A DNA stretch of 8,250 bases from Lentisphaeria bacterium (GTDB lineage: Bacteria > Verrucomicrobiota > Lentisphaeria > Victivallales > JAUVCU01), in the NCBI GenBank assembly GCA_030590715.1, contig JAUVCU010000053.1:1-8250 (forward strand), read 5' to 3'. The notes under the pieces are model-generated. The model made no database searches and was not told the origin of the DNA. It worked only from the letters and a program-made list of their open reading frames with translations. Within the stretch, counting starts at the first letter, position 1; each line of letters opens with the position of its first letter. The translations under genes and the position numbers were made by a program. Below are positions 1 to 5,463 of this stretch, piece after piece.

Positions 1-246
1 CTCGTAAAGCTTCAGCATACTCACCGTCATAAGATCACAGTTTATGTAATACCCGCCGTGCGCTCCCTTCTCCGATTTCAAAATCCCTTTCGATGTAAGT
101 TTCTGCATTACCTTCGACATCACATCAAATGGAATATTGTATAAATCGCAGATCTCTTTTACTGAAGTCAAAGAATCCTTCTCTTTGTTCTCCATGTACT
201 TCAGAGCTATCAGTGCGTATTCTATCTTTCTATTTACTTTTATCAT
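1..246 (-). CDS. Rrf2-family transcriptional regulator, N-terminal part (gene runs off the left edge)
   Basis: The first 82 codons of a DNA-binding regulator are visible; the C-terminal part lies outside the window. The visible part reads as the winged helix-turn-helix of the Rrf2 family (IscR, NsrR, RirA, CymR): an opening 'KVNRKIEYALIALKYM', a recognition-helix region around 'YNIPFDVMSKVMQKL', then the wing 'GILKSEKGAHGGYYI', whose K-GA-GGY pattern is characteristic. Many family members sense Fe-S clusters, nitric oxide or cysteine status. The cysteines that would bind a cluster in an IscR-like protein sit near residues 90-105, so cluster binding cannot be judged here. The start ATG is at 244-246. 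The next gene upstream on the same strand is a 2[4Fe-4S] ferredoxin, which suits an Fe-S or redox role, but a terminator separates them. The dyad-rich upstream region suggests autoregulation (inference). The family call is secure; the specific regulon is unknown. Confidence 0.88.
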   Translation of the reverse strand, partial: MIKVNRKIEYALIALKYMENKEKDSLTSVKEICDLYNIPFDVMSKVMQKLTSKGILKSEKGAHGGYYINCDLMTVSMLKLYE

Positions 247-273
247 AGTGTTCTTTCTGTTTAGATTTTATAT

Positions 274-290
274 AAGACTTTTTTTGTCTT
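274..290 (-). promoter_or_regulatory. Dyad box 1 upstream of rrf2 (AAGAC-T7-GTCTT)
   Basis: The plus strand reads AAGAC, seven T, GTCTT: 5-bp inverted arms around a 7-nt A/T tract. It lies 28 bp upstream of the rrf2 start and abuts an AT-rich TATATAAAA stretch that could hold the -10 element, a position suited to a repressor. The same core recurs at 355-370. Many Rrf2 proteins bind AT-rich dyads in their own promoters, so an autoregulatory operator is a reasonable inference. The element is directly visible; its function is untested. Confidence 0.45.
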
Positions 291-332
291 CTTTATCTAT
301 AAGTGAAATATCATCCTCTCCTTTACATTTTC

Positions 333-346
333 AATTGTGCACAATT
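333..346. promoter_or_regulatory. 14-bp perfect palindrome AATTGTGCACAATT
   Basis: This self-complementary 14-mer has no spacer and lies midway between the two AGAC-T7-GTCT boxes, about 90 bp upstream of rrf2. It is long enough to be unusual in a short AT-rich spacer and resembles a site for a homodimeric regulator. No regulator can be named from the sequence alone. Confidence 0.4.
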
Positions 347-354
347 ATTAAATC

Positions 355-370
355 AGACTTTTTTTGTCTT
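355..370 (-). promoter_or_regulatory. Dyad box 2 upstream of rrf2 (AGAC-T7-GTCTT)
   Basis: This is an exact 16-bp copy of the core of box 1 (275-290), shifted by exactly 80 bp in the same orientation. The arms are AGAC and GTCT around seven T. On the minus strand both boxes are followed by AT-rich DNA that could supply a -10 element (TTATATAAAA after box 1, TTTAATAAT after box 2). This raises the possibility of two promoters, or of two operators acting together. Function is inferred. Confidence 0.42.
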
Positions 371-530
371 ATTTATAATTTCGCACAAAAGTGGCATATT
401 TTGGAAAAGATCTATAAGCAGAAATGTGAAATAAATTTCGGAATTATGAAGTCATGATAATAACAGGAATTTTAGAGATAAAACCCGAAGTGATGTAAAA
501 TAAGAAAGCAGATATGAATAATGATTGGGC

Positions 531-567
531 AAAAAAAAAGATCATTCAAATTAATGAATGATCTTTT
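531..567 (-). terminator. Intrinsic terminator of the ferredoxin gene
   Basis: On the minus strand a perfect 13-bp stem (arms at plus 536-548 and 555-567, containing AAAGATCATTCA and its complement) with a 6-nt loop is followed by a run of at least eight T, seen as the A run from 531. It begins 13 bp after the ferredoxin stop codon. The stem is AT-rich but long and perfect. It should isolate the ferredoxin transcript from rrf2 downstream. Confidence 0.85.
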
Positions 568-580
568 ATCAGAGTAATTA

Positions 581-754
581 CTACTCAGCAGAGATGCAGT
601 CTACTGGACAAACACCAGCACAAGCAGCACAGTCGATGCAGTCTTCAGCTTTGATTACGCGAACTCCGTCACCTTCTGAAATACAGTCTACAGGACACTC
701 AGTTTCACATGCAGCACAGTTGATGCACTCATCCGGGTTGATTACATAAGCCAT
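581..754 (-). CDS. 2[4Fe-4S] ferredoxin, clostridial type
   Basis: This is a 57-residue electron carrier with two [4Fe-4S] cluster motifs in tandem. The first is C10-x2-C13-x2-C16-x3-C20-P and the second C39-x2-C42-x2-C45-x3-C49-P; as in the family, the fourth Cys of each motif should ligate the other cluster. The two halves are near repeats (CxxCAAC....CPVDCIS), a visible internal duplication. Both carry a fifth cysteine, C24 and C53, in CPVDC, where clostridial ferredoxins commonly have Ala. No signal peptide is visible, so it is cytoplasmic. I chose the start at 754 because GGAG (764-767) lies 9 nt upstream; the ATG at 769 overlaps that ribosome-binding site and would add only MEINK. The gene has its own promoter and a strong terminator, so it is probably monocistronic. 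Its redox partner is not identifiable here. Confidence 0.93.
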   Translation of the reverse strand: MAYVINPDECINCAACETECPVDCISEGDGVRVIKAEDCIDCAACAGVCPVDCISAE

Positions 755-780
755 TTTATTAATCTCCATTTTTTGGTTTA

Positions 781-868
781 AGTTGTAAAAAAAGCCTTTT
801 TCAAGACAGCAGTGATTATATTTCCAACACCATCATTAATCAAGTAAAAAACTGCCACTTTTACAACT
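781..868. repeat. 10-bp perfect inverted repeat flanking the ferredoxin promoter
   Basis: AGTTGTAAAA at 781-790 and its exact complement TTTTACAACT at 859-868 bracket the predicted promoter of the ferredoxin gene. One arm lies in the predicted 5' leader and the other just upstream of the -35. Since the upstream arm should not be transcribed, the pair is better explained as DNA sites than as an RNA stem. It could be an operator pair or simply AT-rich coincidence. Confidence 0.4.
815..843 (-). promoter_or_regulatory. Predicted sigma-70-type promoter of the ferredoxin gene
   Basis: On the minus strand TTGATT (plus 838-843) is followed after 17 bp by a perfect TATAAT (plus 815-820). Transcription would start near 808 and give a leader of about 54 nt ending at the GGAG ribosome-binding site. 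This is the best consensus promoter I can see in the window. Confidence 0.65.
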
Positions 869-1005
869 AAATATCAACTCTTTCCAGTTAGGAAAACCTA
901 AGTTTTAAGCAGAAAATCGTAGATTGAGAAAAGGATGTGACACTATTCAAGTATCATTAGCAAGGTCAAGGCACTTTAAAGAGCTAAAATGCCCGAATAT
1001 ATGAA

Positions 1006-1495
1006 TTACTTTAAACCTTTTAGAACGAGTGTATCCAATGTTACTTTTCCACTGCCGGCTTTTTCTGATGAAATAACGATCTGAATATCCCTGTGGTCGG
1101 TTTGAAAAACCAGCTTTTTTAAAAGCATCAAGCTGTGCGGCAAACTTAGTCCACTCAGAACTTTCTTTAACCTTAATAACAGGCGATTCAAATGTATCCC
1201 CTTTAAGATCTATGATCACAAACTTAAGATTCAATTCATTTGCCGATTTCACTTGCAGCGATACTTCGGCATTTGCAGGCAGGTCGACACCAGCCCCAGT
1301 GGTGATGGTGAACGAACCATTTTCATTAAATGTGTAGTTATATTCCAGACATTTATTGATGAATCCATTTCGAACACCCTTAGTCGAAACTCTTGACCCT
1401 TTAGAGGCTCTGCACCTCATGCTGTAAGGTACATAAAAATTTTGAACCACAGTTTCCTTGCCGATTACGATTTCTTTAACTCTAAAAAGTACCAA
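1006..1495 (-). pseudogene. Decayed remnant, C-terminal carbohydrate-binding-like module, frameshifted
   Basis: The minus-strand frame from 1495 contains a coherent beta-rich stretch ('NENGSFTITTGAGVDLPA...VKSANELNLKFVIIDLKG...SPVIKVKESSEWTKF...LDAFKKAG') that then becomes nonsense (RPQGYSDRYF). The overlapping -1 frame continues sensibly as 'FQTDHRDIQIVISSEKAGSG' then 'KVTLDTLVLKGLK' and stops at 1006. Removing one base from the five-A run at 1105-1109 joins the two into one module. The pattern resembles the jelly-roll modules appended to secreted glycoside hydrolases, but this is recognition by eye. No plausible start exists: the frame opens at a TTG at 1495 without a good ribosome-binding site, and no catalytic domain or signal peptide is present. 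The first 50 or so residues look unrelated to the module. I read it as a 3' gene fragment with a frameshift. An intact short gene with a sequencing error is the alternative. Confidence 0.6.
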
Positions 1496-1626
1496 TATTT
1501 AATAAAAGAAAGAACCCACCATTCTCATAAACAGAAAACCGTGGATGGACTATTTTAACACTTAAGTAAGCACTTTTTTTTTAAAAAGAAGATCTAACAA
1601 CAATAAACTAATATATGTTATCGGTT

Positions 1627-2991
1627 CTAATAATGTTTCTGGATCTTTTGTTCAACATCCAGGAAAGTAACATCGGCCTGATATATTTTTTTATAACACT
1701 CCAATGCTCGTGTGGAATTGCCCACCATATCGTAAGCATCAGCAAGCTGATAAAGAGCATTTAGTTTCTCTTTATTAGGAGAGTGCATTTCTGACACGGC
1801 AGCTTCAATTTGTTCGATAGCCATATCAAACTGTGACTTAGCAGCAAAACACATTCCAATGTAAACAGAAGAAGAAAGTCTGCGCTGAGGATTCTTGCGG
1901 GCAATCTGAAATTGAGCAAGAGCTTCATCAACAGAACCTTCGTTCCAATACAGACAGGCTAGATCATATCTCAACTGAGTATCGTTAGGGTATGAATCGA
2001 CCCGCTTCTTCGCCAGATCCAGTTTATACATTTGTCTTCTTGACTCAAATTCCGAAATTGCTTCTTCTGACCCGCCACTTTCTCTCAAATCAGCAATCTC
2101 AGCATCGAATTTGAATTCGTGAGATTTTTCAATGCATTTATCAATCTCAGGATCGAGAGCACCCATTTTTTCAACAACCCACTCATATGCGGCAATAGCT
2201 TTATCATGCTGGTTAGACAGCTGATACAGGCGTCCAAGTTCTCGACGAACGTCAACCGACTCGCTTCCGCCAGCAACACTTTGCTCATATTCAGAAATCG
2301 CATTGCTCACATCAACCTCGCTACGGATAACTTTATCTCCCAAATTGGTAAAAGATATAGAAGTAACTTCTCTCGATAGTTCAGCCATTTCCTTCGTCTT
2401 ATTTCTCTTTTTCTCGAGACTAGCCAAAGCAGCTGTAGTACGCAACTCAGCCTGAGCCTGCAGGTCGTCCGGATTAAACGCTACAACTGCACTTTGCAGT
2501 TCGTAAGCTTTCTCTCCGTCATTATCAAGTTTATAAAGAGAAACAAGCTCCTTGAGAATATCTACATCTGCAGGATAAAAATCACGTGCCAGTTCCATGG
2601 TTTCGATCGCAACACAATAATAACCGACGTTTTTAGCTGCATCCGAAAGCAGTTTTAATGCGGAAAAGTTTTTAACATTTAGTACCAGAGCATCTTCAGC
2701 GATATCAATCACACTGTAAGGCTCCTTTGAAAGTTTAGACTTACCGCTGAAAACCTTCAGACCGACCTTTATATCATTAATAACTTTTGCTACAGATCCA
2801 ACACCTAAGAGCTTGCTCTGTTCTGCCTTTCGAAGCAATGCTCGCGCCTCGACAAAACCGATTTCCTGTTTCAATATATTTCGCAGCAAAAGAATAGCGT
2901 AATCAGAATCCCCTTTCGCAAAAACACCACAGGCATACTCATAGTTTTTGCGGACCGCTTCTGTTACATCTTGTAGTTCTTTTCTTTTCAT
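1627..2991 (-). CDS. Tetratricopeptide-repeat protein of unknown function
   Basis: This 454-residue, largely helical protein is built from TPR-like units. The clearest lie near residues 226-275 ('ISEYEQSVAGG....ELGRLYQLSNQHDKAIAAYEWVV'), 338-366 ('LRYDLACLYWNEGSVDEALAQF'), 372-400 and 408-438 ('LNALYQLADAYDMVGNSTRAL'). Weaker units cover residues 14-58 and 93-175. Residues 180-215 form a charged Lys/Glu-rich linker that may be coiled coil. There is no signal peptide or membrane segment, so it is probably cytoplasmic; TPR proteins are protein-protein scaffolds and its partner is not evident. The ATG at 2991 has only a weak GAG upstream. It is transcribed alone, divergently from the ygjP-rluA pair. 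The overall style (long N-terminal helical region, then TPRs) reminds me of uncharacterised proteins of Lentisphaerae and Verrucomicrobia, but that is a recollection and not a match. Confidence 0.8.
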   Translation of the reverse strand: MKRKELQDVTEAVRKNYEYACGVFAKGDSDYAILLLRNILKQEIGFVEARALLRKAEQSKLLGVGSVAKVINDIKVGLKVFSGKSKLSKEPYSVIDIAEDALVLNVKNFSALKLLSDAAKNVGYYCVAIETMELARDFYPADVDILKELVSLYKLDNDGEKAYELQSAVVAFNPDDLQAQAELRTTAALASLEKKRNKTKEMAELSREVTSISFTNLGDKVIRSEVDVSNAISEYEQSVAGGSESVDVRRELGRLYQLSNQHDKAIAAYEWVVEKMGALDPEIDKCIEKSHEFKFDAEIADLRESGGSEEAISEFESRRQMYKLDLAKKRVDSYPNDTQLRYDLACLYWNEGSVDEALAQFQIARKNPQRRLSSSVYIGMCFAAKSQFDMAIEQIEAAVSEMHSPNKEKLNALYQLADAYDMVGNSTRALECYKKIYQADVTFLDVEQKIQKHY

Positions 2992-3181
2992 AGAATTTTT
3001 CTCAAAATTGAATAGTTAAAATGCACATTCCCCTTTAAATCATAAATCCAACTTAATTCTGACCCGTGATATTACAAGGAAAAGAGGCAAGCAGTTAAAA
3101 AGAAGCAAAGCTGAGGCTTTAAAGATTGCGATAAATAAGTATTATACAGCTTCAATAACGGCAACAGTTGAGAAGAGAGAA
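2992..3181. other. Divergent intergenic region between the TPR gene and ygjP-like gene
   Basis: This 190-bp spacer must contain promoters for both divergent genes. I cannot identify a convincing -35/-10 pair for either; a TATTAT at 3140-3145 is a possible -10 for the plus-strand operon with a poor -35. The frame of the downstream gene stays open through 3020-3181 without any ATG, GTG or TTG codon, and it reads as a Lys-rich, helix-like peptide. See the findings. Confidence 0.4.
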
Positions 3182-3847
3182 ATGGATCCAATTGAAATAT
3201 CGGAAATAATCAGGACGAACAGAAAGAGCATAGGGCTTGAAGTAAGAGCCGGCGGGAAGCTGATAATAAGAGCTCCGCACAGGGTTTCCGCATCCAGAAT
3301 AGCTCAAGTCATTGAAAAGAAAAGAAATTGGATCCTGACAAAGCAAAAGCTTCTTCAAGATTATCATGCCGAAAAAGTAGATACGAAAAAAGATACTTTC
3401 TACTATATGGGCAAGGAATACCCGGTAGAAGCTTCAAACTCTGCGGAAAAGCAAATTGATTTTCAGGACCGATTCATAATCCAGTCTGACCTTTTGCCGT
3501 TCAAACAGGAGCTAATGGTTCACTGGTATAAATTTCAGGCAAAGATATACCTTATCAAAAGGACGATGGAATTATCCCAATCACACGGGGTAAAAATCAA
3601 TCAGGTCAAGATAAGCAGTGCCAGACGTCGCTGGGGCTCATGTTCGAGCAACCGAAACATAAACCTGGCGTGGAGAATGATCCAGCTTCCGAAAGATATT
3701 ATTGACTACGTAATCATTCACGAACTTGCACACATTAATGAAATGAACCACTCAAAACAATTCTGGCTCAGAGTCGAAGAAATGATGTCAGACTACAAAT
3801 CAAAAGAAAAATGGCTAAAAAACAACAGCCATAAATTTACAATATGA
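3182..3847 (+). CDS. YgjP/DUF45-type metallopeptidase-like protein (SprT-like)
   Basis: This 221-residue protein belongs to the YgjP-like (DUF45) family of predicted zinc-dependent metallohydrolases. The zinc-binding helix is H180-E-L-A-H184 within 'YVIIHELAHINEMNHSKQFW', with the further conserved histidine at H190; E181 would be the catalytic glutamate. The family's upstream signature 'RRRWGSCSS' lies at 148-156. The N-terminal 'RTNRKSIGLEVRAGGKLIIRAP' matches the family's usual opening strands. No signal peptide is seen, so it is cytoplasmic. The physiological substrate of YgjP proteins is not established. The ATG at 3182 follows a GA-rich stretch (AGAAGAGAGA) that serves as a poor ribosome-binding site. 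Its stop overlaps the start of the pseudouridine synthase gene by 4 bp, so the two are co-transcribed and probably translationally coupled. Confidence 0.9.
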   Translation: MDPIEISEIIRTNRKSIGLEVRAGGKLIIRAPHRVSASRIAQVIEKKRNWILTKQKLLQDYHAEKVDTKKDTFYYMGKEYPVEASNSAEKQIDFQDRFIIQSDLLPFKQELMVHWYKFQAKIYLIKRTMELSQSHGVKINQVKISSARRRWGSCSSNRNINLAWRMIQLPKDIIDYVIIHELAHINEMNHSKQFWLRVEEMMSDYKSKEKWLKNNSHKFTI

Positions 3848-4848
3848 GCAATATGGACGAAAGAACGATCTCAAAAGAGATAGATCACAACGACGCCGGG
3901 AAGAGATTAGATAACTGCCTGACAGAACGTTTTAAGTACCGGTCGCGAAATCAGTGGCAGAATATGATCAGAGAAGGCCTGATGCTGCTTAATGGGAAAA
4001 AGACAAAAAACTCAAGAAAGCTTAAATCGGGCGACATAATATCACTTATTTCCACGAGGCCGGAACCAGCGGTCGATTTCACTTATAGTATTGAATACGA
4101 AGACGACGACCTGTTGATTGTAAATAAGTGCGGAGATCTTCCGGTTCATCCTGCGGGACCCTTTTTCAAAAATACTCTGTGGCACCACATGAAAGCGATC
4201 TATGGAGATATATTTATAGTAAACAGGCTGGACCGTGAAACATCAGGATTAATGATAGTCGCGAAAAATAAATCGGCAGCCGCCAAGTGCTGCAGGTTTA
4301 TAGAGGAAGATAAGGTAGAAAAGAAGTACTATGCATTTGTGTATGGAAGTTTCACCAAGAACTTCCACGCGAAAGGCTACCTTGTAAATGATGAGGAAAG
4401 CGAAGTAAGGAAAAAACGAAAATTCATCCAGGGCAGCAAGGCGAAGAATATGGAAAGAGCCGAATATGCAGAAACGATTTTCAAGCCGGTCAGGTCGAGT
4501 GATGAGATAAGCATTGTTGAATGCACGCTCAAAACCGGGCGATTCCATCAGATACGCGCAACACTATTCTCTTTGGGCTTTCCGTTGGTTGGTGATAAAC
4601 TCTACGGATTGGATGACACTATTTATCTTCGTCTTCCACAGAATGCGATCTCTGACGTTGACTGGCAAAAGCTGATAATAAACCACCAGGCTCTTCACGC
4701 CTACCATTTAGCATTTCCGCATCCGGTGACAGGCACTAAACTTAATATAGAAATAGAACTGCCGGAAGAGATGAATTTTGATACTATTAAAGCCAAGGCT
4801 ATTAACGGCAACTTAAAATTGCATTACCCTTCCATTGCCATAGATTAG
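3844..4848 (+). CDS. RluA-family RNA pseudouridine synthase
   Basis: This 334-residue enzyme isomerises uridine to pseudouridine in structured RNA, probably rRNA or tRNA. An S4-like RNA-binding domain lies at about residues 17-70 ('GKRLDNCLTERFKYRSRNQW' then 'REGLMLLNGKKTKNSRKLKS'), followed by the catalytic domain. Motif II is N127-R-L-D-R-E-T-S-G135 with the catalytic D130; the more usual first residue is His. 'KYYAFVYGSF' at 161-170, 'TGRFHQIRA' at 231-239 and 'LVGDKLYG' at 248-255 are the other family signatures. Substrate uridines cannot be deduced. The start overlaps the stop of the ygjP-like gene (ATGA at 3844-3847) with no Shine-Dalgarno, which suggests reinitiation; M4 at 3853 is an alternative start. 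The extra C-terminal tail after about residue 310 is unremarkable. Confidence 0.92.
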   Translation: MSNMDERTISKEIDHNDAGKRLDNCLTERFKYRSRNQWQNMIREGLMLLNGKKTKNSRKLKSGDIISLISTRPEPAVDFTYSIEYEDDDLLIVNKCGDLPVHPAGPFFKNTLWHHMKAIYGDIFIVNRLDRETSGLMIVAKNKSAAAKCCRFIEEDKVEKKYYAFVYGSFTKNFHAKGYLVNDEESEVRKKRKFIQGSKAKNMERAEYAETIFKPVRSSDEISIVECTLKTGRFHQIRATLFSLGFPLVGDKLYGLDDTIYLRLPQNAISDVDWQKLIINHQALHAYHLAFPHPVTGTKLNIEIELPEEMNFDTIKAKAINGNLKLHYPSIAID

Positions 4849-4892
4849 TCATAAATTAATTTAATAATAACAGTCAACCAAAGACGAGATTC

Positions 4893-5207
4893 ATGAAAAA
4901 GATTTATTCATTTTTAACACTTGCCGCTGTGGGCCTTTTCACATCATGCACTTCTATCCCGCAAAGTGCAGAGAACTTAAACCAGCTTCAGATTGGAATG
5001 TCAAAGTCTGAAGTTCTCGATCTAATGGGCGAGCCGCTTAAAGAAGAAATTTACCACCAGTCTAATATCTGGTTCTATCACACGGACAATAAATGGTTCG
5101 ATGGATCGGTCACAAAAGACGAATGCACGCCAATTATTTTTGACGATATTGATACTGTCTCGGGATGGGGTTACGACTTTTATAAAAAGAATTTCCTGTT
5201 CAAATAG
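4893..5207 (+). CDS. Small BamE/DUF3192-like lipoprotein
   Basis: This 104-residue protein opens with a lipoprotein signal, MKK, a hydrophobic stretch and F-T-S-C19; Phe at -3 is unusual for a lipobox but tolerated. The mature part begins with 'LNQLQIGMSKSEVLDLMGEP' (residues 29-48), the signature shared by SmpA/OmlA (BamE) and related small lipoproteins. The later 'TPIIFDDIDTVSGWGYDFY' (79-97) resembles DUF3192 proteins, in which 'tPl-F-d---GwGw-fy' is recurrent. It should be anchored to the envelope with its fold in the periplasm. BamE assists outer-membrane protein assembly, but this shorter relative may do something else. It lies 44 bp after the pseudouridine synthase gene on the same strand and could be read through from it or have its own promoter in the AT-rich gap. 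No strong ribosome-binding site is visible (GAG at 4885-4887). I see no terminator after it. Confidence 0.8.
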   Translation: MKKIYSFLTLAAVGLFTSCTSIPQSAENLNQLQIGMSKSEVLDLMGEPLKEEIYHQSNIWFYHTDNKWFDGSVTKDECTPIIFDDIDTVSGWGYDFYKKNFLFK

Positions 5208-5262
5208 CGAAAAATGAAGTAAAACAGCCTTTTTTACACAGATTTCAGCACTTTTTACGAAA

Positions 5263-5327
5263 AAATCTCAAACGAGATTGGAATAATCAATAATAGAGAT
5301 TTATATGTTATTTATTGTTTGAGATTT
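5263..5327. repeat. Inverted repeat AAATCTCAAAC / GTTTGAGATTT with extra GAGATT copies
   Basis: AAATCTCAAAC (5263-5273) and its perfect complement GTTTGAGATTT (5317-5327) are 11-bp arms separated by 43 bp. Between them GAGATT occurs again at 5274-5279, making a local 6-bp hairpin with the left arm (4-nt loop), and at 5296-5301. Four copies of one hexamer within 65 bp suggest a cluster of protein-binding sites or alternative RNA pairings. The copies are visible; their function is unknown. Confidence 0.5.
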
Positions 5328-5335
5328 AAGCAAGA

Positions 5336-5373
5336 AACCTGCAAGGGGGAAAACAGGTTAAAAGGGGGTTAAC
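5336..5373. repeat. G-rich block with two small inverted repeats
   Basis: AACCTG (5336-5341) can pair with CAGGTT (5354-5359) around a loop containing GGGGG. Immediately after, GTTAA (5357-5361) can pair with TTAAC (5369-5373) around a loop that also contains GGGGG. Thus two stems each present an AAGGGGG loop, 20 nt apart. If transcribed this could expose two G-rich, anti-SD-complement-like loops; as DNA it could be a binding site. Low confidence in any role. Confidence 0.35.
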
Positions 5374-5463
5374 AAAATTCACTTTCGATCATTCTATTTT
5401 GAGCTAAAATACAAATAAATTGGTAAATACAATCCTAACTAAACTAACTAAGGGAACGGATCA

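Larger units (their letters stand above)
247..530. other. Intergenic region between rrf2 and the ferredoxin terminator
   Basis: This 284-bp AT-rich spacer holds the putative control region of rrf2 in its left half: two AGAC-T7-GTCT boxes and a 14-bp palindrome, listed separately. I see no convincing gene in it. The only long open frame here runs on the plus strand from 137 and overlaps the coding strand of rrf2; its translation is a low-complexity F/S/I/L-rich string typical of antisense AT-rich DNA. On the minus strand a TATAAA at 267-272 next to the first box could be the -10 of rrf2, but no good -35 accompanies it. From about 375 to 530 I see nothing recognisable. Confidence 0.5.
5208..5463 (+). 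other. Repeat-rich spacer upstream of the 58-aa gene
   Basis: No gene is visible in these 256 bp. The left half has four copies of the hexamer GAGATT, one inverted (see 5263-5327). The middle has a G-rich block with two AAGGGGG runs and two small inverted repeats (5336-5373). A possible promoter for the downstream gene is TTGAGC (5399-5404) with TAAATA (5424-5429) at a long 19-bp spacing, or a TAAAAT at 5405-5410 lacking a good -35; both are weak. Just before the ribosome-binding site is a 9-bp near-perfect tandem, CTAACTAAA and CTAACTAAG (5435-5452). No terminator for the lipoprotein gene is apparent. Confidence 0.5.

Noticed and set aside
137..457. 106-codon open frame on the plus strand
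   Set aside because: It overlaps the Rrf2 coding sequence antisense, its translation is low-complexity F/S/I/L-rich, and it covers the dyad boxes; a chance frame in AT-rich DNA.
558..749. Plus-strand frame with an apparent internal repeat, antisense to the ferredoxin
   Set aside because: The repeat is just the ferredoxin's own two-fold duplication read on the other strand; the eight cluster cysteines fix the coding strand.
755..769. Longer ferredoxin start at 769 (MEINK extension)
   Set aside because: The GGAG that serves as ribosome-binding site for the ATG at 754 would lie inside this extension, and ferredoxins of this type begin directly with MAYVI-like residues.
1006..1191. Separate 61-aa gene on the minus strand
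   Set aside because: It has no ribosome-binding site and its sensible part continues the neighbouring frame after a one-base shift; treated as the 3' half of the frameshifted remnant.
1496..1626. Possible terminator after the TPR gene around 1560-1590
   Set aside because: There is a T run (A run on the other strand) and an ACTTAAGT palindrome, but no stem directly adjoining a T run in the minus-strand direction.
4249..4548. 99-codon minus-strand frame inside the pseudouridine synthase gene
   Set aside because: Antisense to a well-conserved enzyme domain, with no promoter, ribosome-binding site or recognisable motif.
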